Positions 33,738-41,809 of a stretch of 64,000 nt of DNA are shown one piece after another (position 1 is the first letter of the stretch; each line of letters opens with the position of its first letter). Origin of the DNA: Streptomyces pilosus (lineage in GTDB: Bacteria > Actinomycetota > Actinomycetes > Streptomycetales > Streptomycetaceae). The notes below the pieces were generated by a model, which had not been told where the DNA came from, did no database searches, and worked only from the letters and a program-made list of their open reading frames with translations. A program made the position numbers and the translations under genes. The DNA lies in NCBI RefSeq assembly GCF_014649835.1, contig NZ_BMTU01000001.1:620001-684000 (forward strand). Reading direction: 5' to 3'.

Positions 33738-34696
33738 CCGCTGCTCCAGTTCAGGAGGTTGATGCCGAGCTTGGGGGTGCCGTTGTCGTTGCCGTCGTAG
33801 TAGTGGTAGACGATCAGGTCCCCGTCGACGTCGCTCATGATCGACTGGCCGCCGGGGCCGATGACGCTGCCGTGCGACTCGAGGACGGGCGTGCCGCCGT
33901 TGTTCATCAGCGAGACGCCGTTCCTGTCGCGGTAGGGCCCGGTGACGCCGGTGGCGCGGCCGACCTTGACCTTGTAGGTGGAGGAGGTGCCGGCGCAGCA
34001 GGTGTCGTACGAGGCGAAGAGGTAGTAGTAACCGCCCCGCTTGACGATGAACGGCGCCTCGACGGCCTTGGTCCCGGACGGGCGGGAGGCGAGCGAGTAG
34101 CGGGTGGTGTTGGAGGAGAGCCGCTTCCCGGTGGCGGGGTCGATCTGGATCATCTTGATGCCGGTCCACCAACTGCCGAAGGACAGCCACCACGTGCCGT
34201 CGCCGTCGACGAAGAGGTTGGGGTCGATGGCGTTGAAGTCGCTGGAGGAGTTCGACGTGAGGACCGTGCCGTAGTCGGTCCAGCTGCCCGGCTGTCCGGT
34301 GGTGGAGACGGCGAGCCCGATGGCGGAGGTGTTCGACCCGAACTTCGAGACGGAGTAGTACATCAGGTACTTGCCGCCGTGGTACGAGATGTCCGGTGCC
34401 CACGCCTCCGGCACGGAGGAGTAGGTGCGCCACCAGCCCGGCCGGGACGGGAACGCGTCGGCGCCGGCGGAGAAGGCGGTGCGGTCGGCGGAGGCCTTGC
34501 TGCTGATACCGCCGCCGGTGGCGTAGAGCAGGTACTGGCCGGACGGGGTGCGGATCATCGACGGGTCGTGCGTGACGACGGACCCGGTGACCCGCCCCGG
34601 GCCGGGGTACGCCGTGGCGGTCGTCGGCACGAGGGCGAGCAGCGCGGCGGTGGGGAGCGCGAGGAGCACGGCGCGCTTGCGGAGGGTGCGGCTCAT
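33719..34696 (-). CDS. Secreted GH43 endo-alpha-1,5-L-arabinanase
   Basis: The 325-residue protein has a Sec signal (LRKRAVLLALPTAALLALVPTTATA). The single GH43 beta-propeller has the three acidic residues Asp44 (THDPSMI), Asp158 (NAIDPNLF) and Glu213 (VEAPFIV). Size and motifs match arabinan endo-1,5-alpha-L-arabinosidases, which cut the arabinan backbone of pectin. It is the first gene of a two-gene unit with the CBM13-bearing GH43. A promoter and operator set lies directly upstream and resembles that of the 63 kb sugar importer. Confidence 0.92.
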   Translation of the reverse strand: MSRTLRKRAVLLALPTAALLALVPTTATAYPGPGRVTGSVVTHDPSMIRTPSGQYLLYATGGGISSKASADRTAFSAGADAFPSRPGWWRTYSSVPEAWAPDISYHGGKYLMYYSVSKFGSNTSAIGLAVSTTGQPGSWTDYGTVLTSNSSSDFNAIDPNLFVDGDGTWWLSFGSWWTGIKMIQIDPATGKRLSSNTTRYSLASRPSGTKAVEAPFIVKRGGYYYLFASYDTCCAGTSSTYKVKVGRATGVTGPYRDRNGVSLMNNGGTPVLESHGSVIGPGGQSIMSDVDGDLIVYHYYDGNDNGTPKLGINLLNWSSGWPVAY

Positions 34697-34727
34697 ACGG
34701 AGTTCTCCTTGCGGTGGGGGTCAGCAC

Positions 34728-34794
34728 GTTCGTGATACCGAACAGCGATCGCAAGTTCGAACAAGACCGTAGAATCGAACCGTGTGCACGTCAA
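34728..34794 (-). promoter_or_regulatory. Promoter and operators of the GH43 arabinanase pair
   Basis: On the minus strand: TTGACG (34794-34789), 17 bp, TACGGT (34771-34766), then GTTCGAAC (34762-34755), 11 bp, and GTTCG-N6-CGAAC (34743-34728). The same order and spacing occur at 63006-63072. The 13-mer CGGTATCACGAAC (34740-34728) is a degenerate form of the CGANATATCGAAC element and starts 25 bp after the -10 box. Confidence 0.75.
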
Positions 34795-34869
34795 TGGTCC
34801 GCGCGGACCCGGCCGGCGTCCGCCCAGCGCGGCCGGCCCTCCAGCGGCCGGCCGCACGGTAGACCCGGC

Positions 34870-36135
34870 TCAGCCGGAAAGCGAGCCCGAAGGGTTCGGG
34901 TCCGGGTCCGGGCAGGGTGACGCGACCGGGGAGGCGGTGGGGGCGGACGTCGGTGGAGCGGACTCGGTGGGGCAGTCGTCCGGGGAGGTGGGCGAGGGGC
35001 TCGGACCGGTCGGGTCGGGTGAGGGCGACGGCGTCCCCGTGGGGGACTCGGAGGGCTCCTGGCCGGTCGGAGTCGGGGTCGGGGTCGGGGTCGGGGGGGC
35101 GCTGGGGCCGGGCGGGGAGGAGGGAGCCGGTTCCGTGGCGGGCGGCGAGGGCTTCGGAGACGGGGCAGGGGCGCCGGAGGCGCTCGGCTCCGGTCCGATG
35201 ACAATGCCGCCGCCCCCTCCTCCCCTGCCGCCGCTCCCGCCTGAGCCGACGGGGCCGGTCGCCGGTGTGTCGCCGCCCGCGCCGGGGCTCCTGGGGACGA
35301 TGCCCCTGCCGTCAGCGACGGCGTGGACCCCGCTCAGGTAGAACTCCAGCCACTGTCTGACCAGCCGCAGGTAGGCCCCTGAGCGGTTGTAGCTGAGGAC
35401 CGCCCGGTCCAGGTCCGCGGCACGGGCCAGGTTCCGGTCGCCCGCGCACAGGTAGTGTCCGGCCGCCAGGGCCGCGTCGAAGATGTTGTTCGGGTCCGCG
35501 CGGCCGTCGCCGTTGCCGTCCGTTCCCCAGCGGGCCCAGGTGGACGGCAGGAACTGCATGGGGCCCACCGCGCGGTCGTAGACCGTGTCGCCGTCGTGAG
35601 CGCCTCCGTCGGTGTCCCGGATCAGGGCGAACCCGCGGCCGTCGAGCGGCGGTCCGGTGATGCGGCCCAGGGTCGTGCCGGCGCGGTCGACCGCGCCGCC
35701 GCGCGCCTGCCCGGACTCCACCTTGCCGATCGCCGCGAGCAGTTGCCAGGGCAGCCGGCAGCCGGGGTCCGTCCGGGCGACGGAGGTCTCGGCCGCGCGG
35801 TAGGCGCGCAGCACGGTGGCCGGGATGCCGGACCGGGCGCGCAGGGCCCGGACGACCGGCGGGGCGGCCGACGCGCTGTCCGCGGTGTCCAGGGGCGGCA
35901 GTTCGACGTGGAAGGAGTCGTCGCCCGGCGGTGCGGGCTCGATGTACGGGCCGTCCGGTGCCGTCCCGCGGGCGTCGTCGGCGGGAGGGACGGCACGGGC
36001 GACCGCCGGCCCGCCGAGGAGGCCGGGCGCCTGCGAGGCGGTGAGGGCCGCCATGGCCGCCACGGTGACGGCGGTCGTCCTCAGTCCTCGGCGGGTCCGG
36101 CCGGTGCGCGGACCACGTGCGCGGCGTACGGGCAT
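34870..36135 (-). CDS. Secreted lytic transglycosylase (SLT domain) with long Pro/Ser/Thr tail
   Basis: The 421-residue protein has a Tat/Sec-like signal (RGPRTGRTRRGLRTT, then a hydrophobic core). The transglycosylase domain at about residues 90-275 is of the actinobacterial SLT type: LLAAIGKVESGQARGG (catalytic Glu), VGPMQFLPSTWARWGTDGNGDGRADPNNIFDAALAAGHYLC, VLSYNRSGAYLRLV. The tail from about 290 is a Ser/Pro/Thr repeat region containing two Cys. It should cleave peptidoglycan. ATG 36135 is preferred over GTG 36144 because AGGAG then sits 8 bp upstream. It is last in line after the mce genes, with a 112-bp gap holding a GGGGCGC/GCGCCCC hairpin. Confidence 0.9.
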   Translation of the reverse strand: MPVRRARGPRTGRTRRGLRTTAVTVAAMAALTASQAPGLLGGPAVARAVPPADDARGTAPDGPYIEPAPPGDDSFHVELPPLDTADSASAAPPVVRALRARSGIPATVLRAYRAAETSVARTDPGCRLPWQLLAAIGKVESGQARGGAVDRAGTTLGRITGPPLDGRGFALIRDTDGGAHDGDTVYDRAVGPMQFLPSTWARWGTDGNGDGRADPNNIFDAALAAGHYLCAGDRNLARAADLDRAVLSYNRSGAYLRLVRQWLEFYLSGVHAVADGRGIVPRSPGAGGDTPATGPVGSGGSGGRGGGGGGIVIGPEPSASGAPAPSPKPSPPATEPAPSSPPGPSAPPTPTPTPTPTGQEPSESPTGTPSPSPDPTGPSPSPTSPDDCPTESAPPTSAPTASPVASPCPDPDPNPSGSLSG

Positions 36136-36247
36136 GGCTGTCACTCCTGTCGGATGAGGGGGCGCGGCGCCCCGGCCGGTCCGTGCCCGGCGGGGGTGCC
36201 CGTGGATGGGTGCGCCCGTGGGGGGTGGGGTGTCGGCGGCGTGGGCC

Positions 36248-37012
36248 TCAGCGGCCGAAGGTGTCGATGCCGGAGACGAGCCACCGTCCGTCGCGGTGCA
36301 CCACGTCGACGGCGAGCAGGGCGCCCGCGTACACGCCCGCGTCCTGCCCGGCGGCCTTGCCCCCGGCGGTCCTGGCCCCGGCGGTGGTCACGCTGCTCTG
36401 GTCGGCGTAGACGAGGACGCGGGCGCGCGCCCCGTCGATCCGCTCGACGGCGCTCTCGGTGACCGCCGTGGTGATCACCGCCTTCTGTGCGTCGGCCCGC
36501 TCCCGCACGTCGGCGAGCAGGGTGCGGTGCTGTTCCACGGCCTTGCCCGTCAGGAGGTCCCGCGCGGCCTTGTCGAGGGCGCCGGGGTCGGTGTGGTCGT
36601 AGGAGAAGAGCCGGTCGACGGCTTCGGCCGTCCGTCCCTTGATCTCGCTGGTGCGGGCGAGGTCGGTCAGCGCGGTGTTGCGCCGCGCCGGCTCGTCACG
36701 GAGCGCCTCCGCCTCCGCGTGCGCCCAGCCGGCGAACCCGCCGAGGAACACGGTCAGTGCGCAGAGCGCCACGAGGACCACCGGCCGGCGGGTCCGGGCG
36801 CCGCGGGCGGCGGCCGGCTCGCGGAGGGTGCGGGAAGCGGCCGGCTTCCGGTCCCGCGTCCCGTTCCCGGCCGGTGGATCGGGAGGAGCCGGGACGGCCG
36901 CGGCGCCCGCGCGGAGCCGCCCGCCGGCGCTCTCCGGGCCCGCGGTGGCGGGCCGCGTCCCACGGGCCTGGCGGCGCCGCTGGCGGTTGATGAGGTGACG
37001 GGTCGTCGACAT
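36248..37012 (-). CDS. Mce-associated membrane protein (fourth accessory gene)
   Basis: The 254-residue protein has a basic cytosolic N-terminal region of about 75 residues (INRQRRRQARG), one transmembrane helix (PVVLVALCALTVFLGGFAGWA, about 78-98) and an extracytoplasmic NTF2/Mas-like domain ending DVVHRDGRWLVSGIDTFGR. That ending is typical of mce-associated proteins, which are predicted to assist the Mce lipid transporter. It lies 44 bp downstream of the previous mas gene. Assignment rests on topology and gene order. Confidence 0.82.
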   Translation of the reverse strand: MSTTRHLINRQRRRQARGTRPATAGPESAGGRLRAGAAAVPAPPDPPAGNGTRDRKPAASRTLREPAAARGARTRRPVVLVALCALTVFLGGFAGWAHAEAEALRDEPARRNTALTDLARTSEIKGRTAEAVDRLFSYDHTDPGALDKAARDLLTGKAVEQHRTLLADVRERADAQKAVITTAVTESAVERIDGARARVLVYADQSSVTTAGARTAGGKAAGQDAGVYAGALLAVDVVHRDGRWLVSGIDTFGR

Positions 37013-37056
37013 CGTGCTGTCCTCTCGGTGCGGCGGCTCGGCGGTACGGGACCGGG

Positions 37057-37605
37057 TCAGCCGGTCGGTGCGCCGCCCACGGGCGCCTGTCCCAGGGCGC
37101 TCAGCTTCCAGCGGCCCCCGGTGCGGGTGAGTTCGCCGAGCATGCGGCTGTCCTTGTCCGTGCCGGCGCCGTCGGCCGCCTTGACGGTGACGCGCAGGGC
37201 GACCAGGACCCGGGCCCGGCCCGCCCGGTCGTCGAGCTCGGTGACGGCGCCCGACAGCACCCGTGCCGTGGTGACCGTCTTCGCCTCCCTCACCTGGTCG
37301 GCGAACTCGTCGCGCCCTGCGGAGAGTTGCTCGTGCAGCTCGCCGGTGGTCGACGACTCCCACAGGTCGAGGCCCTGGTCGACGTCCCGGTGGTCGAGCG
37401 TGTTGAGGTTCAGTACGGCCTGCTCCCCGGCGGCCAGTGCCCTGTCCCGCTGCTCGGCGTAGGCGGCCGTGCCGTCGTGGGCCGCGGCGTACCAGTCCTG
37501 GCCCGCCCAGGCCGCGAGGCCGCCCGCGGTGAGGCCGAGGGCGACGAGCAGGGAGGAGAGCGCACGGGGACGGCGGGCGGTGAGGGCGCGGACCGCGCGT
37601 TTCAT
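37057..37605 (-). CDS. Mce-associated membrane protein (third accessory gene)
   Basis: The 182-residue protein has a short basic N terminus, one transmembrane helix (SSLLVALGLTAGGLAAWAG, about 17-35) and an exported domain. The latter has the typical pattern of a helical DRALAAGEQAVLNLNTLDHRDVDQGLDLW followed by beta-strands ARVLSGAVTELDDRAGRARVLVAL and a terminal GRWKLSALGQAPVGGAP. It is the shortest of the four accessory proteins, without an N-terminal extension. It lies 25 bp after the second one on the same transcript. Confidence 0.85.
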   Translation of the reverse strand: MKRAVRALTARRPRALSSLLVALGLTAGGLAAWAGQDWYAAAHDGTAAYAEQRDRALAAGEQAVLNLNTLDHRDVDQGLDLWESSTTGELHEQLSAGRDEFADQVREAKTVTTARVLSGAVTELDDRAGRARVLVALRVTVKAADGAGTDKDSRMLGELTRTGGRWKLSALGQAPVGGAPTG

Positions 37606-37630
37606 GGGGTGCTCCAGTCTCCCGCACGCT

Positions 37631-38698
37631 TCAGCGGGCCTTGAGGTCGACGATCCGCCAGCGGTCGTTCTCCAGCCGGGCGGTGACGGTGAGCTGGGCG
37701 GCCGCGGTGGTGGCCCCGCCGTCGCCGCGGCGGGAGGTCTGGTCGAGGAAGACCAGCAGGCGCGCCCGGTCGCCGTCGAGTTCGATCACCCCGGTCCGGA
37801 CGGCACGGGTGCTCAGGGTGACGCGCTGCTCGGCCAGGTCGTCCCGTACCTGGTCGAAGAGGTCCCGGTACTGACGGGCGGCACGGCCGTCGAGCACGGC
37901 GCGCGCGGAGCGTTCGGCGGCCGCCGTGCCGTCCGGCGTGTACGAGAAGACGCGCGCGAGCGCGTTGCCGACCTCACCCGCGACCCGGTCGGTGGCCGCG
38001 GCGTCCGTGAGCGCCCGGTTCCGGGCGGACCCGGCCGACTCGAGCCGGTGGGCGCCGTGGAGGAACGCACAGCCGCCGAGGACGAGCAGGGCGGCGAGCC
38101 CGCCGAGTGCGACCCGCCGCAGTCGGTGCGCCGGGCGCTTCCCGGCCGGACGGCCGTCCCGGGACCGCCCGGTGCCGGCCGGGTCCCCGGCGGACGCCCC
38201 GGCCGTACACGGATCGCCCCCGGGCTCCGCGTCCCCGGCCCGCGCGGCGTCCTTACCCGGGGCGGGATCCTTGCCCGGGGCGGCGTCCTCCCCCAGCACG
38301 GGGCCCATCGCCGGAGCGGGCCCCTCCCCCAGGACGGGATCCGTCGCCGGAGCGGCGTCCCGTCCCAGCGGGGGGCCCGTCGCCGGAGCGGGGTCCTCTC
38401 CCTGGACGGGGCCCGCCACCGGCACGGGATCCTCCCCCGGCACGGGGCCCGCCACCGGCACGGGATCCTCCCCCGGCACGGGGCCCGCCACCGGCACGGG
38501 ATCCTCCCCCGGCACGGGATCCGCCGCCGGGACGGGGCCCGCCGCCGGGACGGGGTCCTCTCCCAGGACGGGGTCCGTTCCCGGGGCGGGGTCCGTCGCC
38601 TGCGCCCCGTCCGCGCCGGAGTCCTCGTCCGCACCCGCGGGCGTGTCGTGCTCGGGGTCGTGCGGGCCGCCGCCGCGCAGCAGACGCGACAAGGTCAT
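37631..38698 (-). CDS. Mce-associated membrane protein with long Pro/Gly/Asp repeat region (second accessory gene)
   Basis: The 355-residue protein is unusual in having about 185 low-complexity residues before its transmembrane helix (RVALGGLAALLVLGGCAFLHGA). They are dominated by 12-residue units such as VAGPVPGEDPVP, encoded by a 36-bp tandem repeat (three perfect copies at 38408-38515). The domain after the helix matches its neighbours (ARVFSYTPDG..., NDRWRIVDLKAR end). The repeat region precedes the helix and so should be cytosolic. The start overlaps the preceding gene's stop by 4 bp. Confidence 0.85.
   Translation of the reverse strand: MTLSRLLRGGGPHDPEHDTPAGADEDSGADGAQATDPAPGTDPVLGEDPVPAAGPVPAADPVPGEDPVPVAGPVPGEDPVPVAGPVPGEDPVPVAGPVQGEDPAPATGPPLGRDAAPATDPVLGEGPAPAMGPVLGEDAAPGKDPAPGKDAARAGDAEPGGDPCTAGASAGDPAGTGRSRDGRPAGKRPAHRLRRVALGGLAALLVLGGCAFLHGAHRLESAGSARNRALTDAAATDRVAGEVGNALARVFSYTPDGTAAAERSARAVLDGRAARQYRDLFDQVRDDLAEQRVTLSTRAVRTGVIELDGDRARLLVFLDQTSRRGDGGATTAAAQLTVTARLENDRWRIVDLKAR
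38408..38515 (-). repeat. Three perfect copies of a 36-bp tandem repeat inside a mce-associated gene
   Basis: Copies at 38408-38443, 38444-38479 and 38480-38515 are identical, with degenerate units on both sides. The unit is 12 codons long, so copy-number change keeps the frame. Identity at third positions points to recent expansion. Confidence 0.9.
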
Positions 38699-39210
38699 CG
38701 GTCCCCCTCCTCCCGCCCGCCCGAGAGCGGCACCGCGCTCAGGGCCTTCACCTTCCACTCCCCCTCGCCCGTCCGGGCCAGGACCGCCTCCAGGCGTTTG
38801 CGGTCGGTGGTCGCCCTCTTCGTCCCGGCGGGGGTGACCTCCACCCGGACGGTGACGATCAGCTTGGCCGTTCCGGCCCGCGTGTCGAGTGCGGTCACCG
38901 CCGCCTCGGTGACCGTGCCGCGCGCCGACGCGCCCGTCTCGGCCCCGGTGCCGTCCAGTTCCTCGCGCAGCGGCCCGGTGGAGGCGTCCCGCCAGGCCCG
39001 TATGCCGGTCGCCGCCCGCTGCCGGGTCGACGCGTCGAGGGTGGTGAGCACGGCGACGCGCTCCCGCCCGTCGGCGAGCACCCGGTCGCGCTCCCGGCCG
39101 TGGGCGAGGGCGTCGTCGGCGCGGGCCTGCGCGTACGTCCACGCGCCGGTGCCGCAGAAGGCCACGGCCACGGCGAGCCCCACGCCGCCCAGGACCCGGG
39201 CCGCCCTCAT
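38695..39210 (-). CDS. Mce-associated membrane protein (first accessory gene)
   Basis: The 171-residue protein has one N-terminal transmembrane helix (RVLGGVGLAVAVAFCGTGAWTYA, residues 4-26), a helical linker (RERDRVLADGRERVAVLTTLDA) and a beta-rich exported domain ending EWKVKALSAVPLSGG. ATG 39210 overlaps the stop of the last Mce gene by 4 bp, so it belongs to the same operon. It is paralogous in layout to the next three genes. Confidence 0.85.
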   Translation of the reverse strand: MRAARVLGGVGLAVAVAFCGTGAWTYAQARADDALAHGRERDRVLADGRERVAVLTTLDASTRQRAATGIRAWRDASTGPLREELDGTGAETGASARGTVTEAAVTALDTRAGTAKLIVTVRVEVTPAGTKRATTDRKRLEAVLARTGEGEWKVKALSAVPLSGGREEGDR

Positions 39211-40484
39211 CGGGCGCTCCGTACGCCGGGGGCGAGGAGGTCCGTCATGTTCCCCGGGGCCTCCCCCGCCTGCCCCGGCAGGGCGAGGGCACCGGGCAGC
39301 GCGGCCGGTCCGCCCGTCCGCGCTCCGCCGCTGCCGGAGGGCAGCGAGCCGGGGCGGGCCGGCTCGGGGACCGGGCCTCCTCTTGGAGCGTTCGCGGCGC
39401 CGCGCACGTTGTACCCGTCGGCGGCGGAGGACGTGCAGGCGGCGCCGGTGTTGAGGGCGGGCGTGGTGCCGAGGTCGAGCCCGTTCCGGTACCGCGTGGC
39501 ACCGTAGCCGGCGGTGCAGGGCAGGGGCTTGAAGAAGGTGACGGCCATGCCGAAGTTCAGCTTCCCTCCGTCGACGGCGGTGGCCCCGGCGGCGACGGCC
39601 GCCGGGAACTTCACGAGGAGTTCCTCCGTGCCGCGCTGCCGGGTGACGGCGATCTCGGACGTGGTGAGGAGATTGGCGAGTACGACGCCGAGGCTCGGGT
39701 CGAGGTCCCGCAGGACGCCGCTGACCTGGGCGGCCGCATCGGGAGTGACGGCGAGCAGGCGGCGCAGGTCGGCGTCGGAGCCCTTGAGCGCGCGGGCCAG
39801 TTCCTCCGCCCCGACGGCGAAGTCGCGGATGGCACGCTTCTCCTCCGCCTGGGTGCGCAGGACGGTCTCGCCGTCGGTGATGAGCCGGGTGGTGGACGGC
39901 AGGGCGCGGTCGGCGGCCTCCACGAAGGCGCTGCCGCTGTCGAGCAGGACCTGGAGGTCGTCGCCGTGCCCCTCGAAGGCCGCACCGAGTTCGTCCACCA
40001 CGGTGCGCAGATCGTCGAGGGGGACGGAGCGGGCGAGGTCGTCCACGCTCGCGAGGACGTCGGTGACGGGCCGGGGCACCTGGGTGTCGGCCCGCTCGAT
40101 CCGGGCGCCGTCGGCCAGGTAGGGGGCGCCGCCGCTCTCCGGCCGCAGGTCGATGTACTGCTCGCCCACGGCGGAGAGCCCGGCGACCACCGCACGGGTG
40201 TCGGCGGGGATGCGCGGGGCGGACTTCTTGATGCGCAGTTCGGCCACGACGCCGTCGGCGGTCAGGCCGATCGGTCCGACACGGCCGACGGAGACGCCCC
40301 GGTAGGTGACGTCGGAGTGGGTGAACAGTCCGCCGGTGTGCGGGAGTCGCACGTCGACCGTGTAGTAGTCGGCGACGCCGACGTACCGTCCGAGGTCGGC
40401 GTAGCGGATGCCCAGGAAGGAGAGGGCGAGGACGGCGACGAGGAGGAAGGCGAGGTTCTTCAGCCGTACGGCGAGGGTGATCAT
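39207..40484 (-). CDS. Mce family lipid-transport protein, sixth in operon (MceF position)
   Basis: The 425-residue protein has an N-terminal transmembrane helix (LKNLAFLLVAVLALSFLGI) and an MlaD-type beta-barrel domain (about 40-120: GGLFTHSDVTYRGVSVGRVG...GEQYIDLRPESGG). A long alpha-helical Mce domain spans about 130-320, and a Pro/Gly-rich tail with several Cys follows. Six such proteins should form a heterohexameric tunnel through the cell envelope for lipids. ATG 40484 overlaps the preceding gene by 4 bp. Confidence 0.92.
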   Translation of the reverse strand: MITLAVRLKNLAFLLVAVLALSFLGIRYADLGRYVGVADYYTVDVRLPHTGGLFTHSDVTYRGVSVGRVGPIGLTADGVVAELRIKKSAPRIPADTRAVVAGLSAVGEQYIDLRPESGGAPYLADGARIERADTQVPRPVTDVLASVDDLARSVPLDDLRTVVDELGAAFEGHGDDLQVLLDSGSAFVEAADRALPSTTRLITDGETVLRTQAEEKRAIRDFAVGAEELARALKGSDADLRRLLAVTPDAAAQVSGVLRDLDPSLGVVLANLLTTSEIAVTRQRGTEELLVKFPAAVAAGATAVDGGKLNFGMAVTFFKPLPCTAGYGATRYRNGLDLGTTPALNTGAACTSSAADGYNVRGAANAPRGGPVPEPARPGSLPSGSGGARTGGPAALPGALALPGQAGEAPGNMTDLLAPGVRSAR

Positions 40485-41809
40485 CCCGCCTCACCTCCCG
40501 GTGCGGCCTGCGGGTCCGTCGCCGTCCCGGTGGCGGGGACGGACGGCAGGGGCAGGGGGGAGGACGGCGGCGGTGAGGAGGGCCGGCCCGGTGACGGGGC
40601 CGGGGACGAGGCGGGTGCCCCGCTGTCCCTCCCCGCGGGCTTCTCCGCGCGCCGCTGCTTCCCGGACGCCCCCGGCCCGTCGCCCGCCGGGGCGGAGGGC
40701 GGGGGTGTGTCCGGGGGCACCAGCGGCGGGATCAGCCGGGTCCCGGGCACGGCGACCATGTCCAGGTACACGTTGAGGTAGTCGCCCTTCACCCCCCGCA
40801 GCACCTCGTCGGTGAACGGGTAGGTCAGCAGCACCTCGAGCGAGTCGGGCAGGTCCGCGCCCGCGTCCGCGAGGGCCTTCAGGGTCGGGGCGAGGGCCTT
40901 GAGGTCGGCGATCATGTCGTCCTTGCTCGCGTCGACGGTGGAGACGGCGACGCCGGACAGGGTGTCGAGGGAGCGCAGCATGGTCAGCAGGGAGCCGCGC
41001 TGCCTCTCCAGCGTCTTCAGTCCGGGCGAGAGGTCGGTGAGGACGGTGCCGACGTCCTCCTTGCGGCTGGCGAGGGTCGTGGAGAGCCGGTTGACGGCGT
41101 CGAGGGCGTCGGTGATGTCGCCCCGGTGGTCGTCGAGGTCGGTCACAAGGGCGTCGACCCGCTTCAGCATGGAGCGGACCGCCGGTTCGCGGCCGCCGAG
41201 CGCCGAGTTGAGTTCCCGGGTGATGGTCTTCAGCTGGTTGACGCCGCCGCCGTTGAGGAGCAGGGACAGCGCGCCGAACACCTCTTCCACCTCGGTGTCG
41301 CGGCCGGTGCGGGAGACCGGGATGACGCCGCCGTCCTCCAGCCGCCCGGCCCCGGTGTCCTTCCCGGGGGCGACGAGCTGGACGTACTTCTCGCCCAGCA
41401 GGCTGGACTGTTCGACCCGGGCGGCGGCGTCGGCCGGCAGCCGCACCTCACCGTTGATCTCCATGGTGACGCGGGCCGTCCAGTCGTCCCGGCCCAGGTC
41501 GACGGCGGTGACCCGGCCGACGGCGACGTCGTTGACCTTCACCGCGGAGTGCGGGACCAGGCTGAGTACGTCCTGGAGTTCCGCGGTGACGGTGTAGGGG
41601 CGGTCACCGAGGTCGGCGCCACCGGGCAGCGGCAGGTCCTCCAGACCGCCGAAGCGCGGAAGGTCGACGGTGACCGCGCCCAGGGCCAGGGTGAAGCCGA
41701 GCCCCAGGGCGATCAGGCCGCCCGCGGTGAGACCGGCGGCGCCGCCCGCGGTCAGCAGGCCGCGCTTCACCGCCGTTCCCGGGCCGGAGCGCCGTGTGCC
41801 GCGCCTCAT
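40481..41809 (-). CDS. Mce family lipid-transport protein, fifth in operon (MceE position)
   Basis: The 442-residue protein has an N-terminal helix rich in Gly/Ala/Leu, an MlaD domain (ELQDVLSLVPHSAVKVNDVAVGRV...GEKYVQLVAPG) and a long helical region with repeated Leu heptads (about 175-325). The Pro/Ser-rich C-terminal tail is about 85 residues long. In mycobacteria the fifth Mce is a lipoprotein; here there is no lipobox Cys, so it is anchored by the helix. It overlaps both neighbours by 4 bp. Confidence 0.92.
   Translation of the reverse strand: MRRGTRRSGPGTAVKRGLLTAGGAAGLTAGGLIALGLGFTLALGAVTVDLPRFGGLEDLPLPGGADLGDRPYTVTAELQDVLSLVPHSAVKVNDVAVGRVTAVDLGRDDWTARVTMEINGEVRLPADAAARVEQSSLLGEKYVQLVAPGKDTGAGRLEDGGVIPVSRTGRDTEVEEVFGALSLLLNGGGVNQLKTITRELNSALGGREPAVRSMLKRVDALVTDLDDHRGDITDALDAVNRLSTTLASRKEDVGTVLTDLSPGLKTLERQRGSLLTMLRSLDTLSGVAVSTVDASKDDMIADLKALAPTLKALADAGADLPDSLEVLLTYPFTDEVLRGVKGDYLNVYLDMVAVPGTRLIPPLVPPDTPPPSAPAGDGPGASGKQRRAEKPAGRDSGAPASSPAPSPGRPSSPPPSSPLPLPSVPATGTATDPQAAPGGEAG

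Noticed and set aside
35071-35096. Short GGGGTC tandem run as a possible regulatory repeat
   Set aside because: It encodes the Pro/Thr repeat tail of the transglycosylase in frame; codon-level repetition explains it.
38408-38515. Possible CRISPR array from regular 36-bp repeats
   Set aside because: The repeats are directly adjacent with no spacers, lie in frame inside a coding gene, and encode a Pro/Gly/Asp arm. No cas genes are present.
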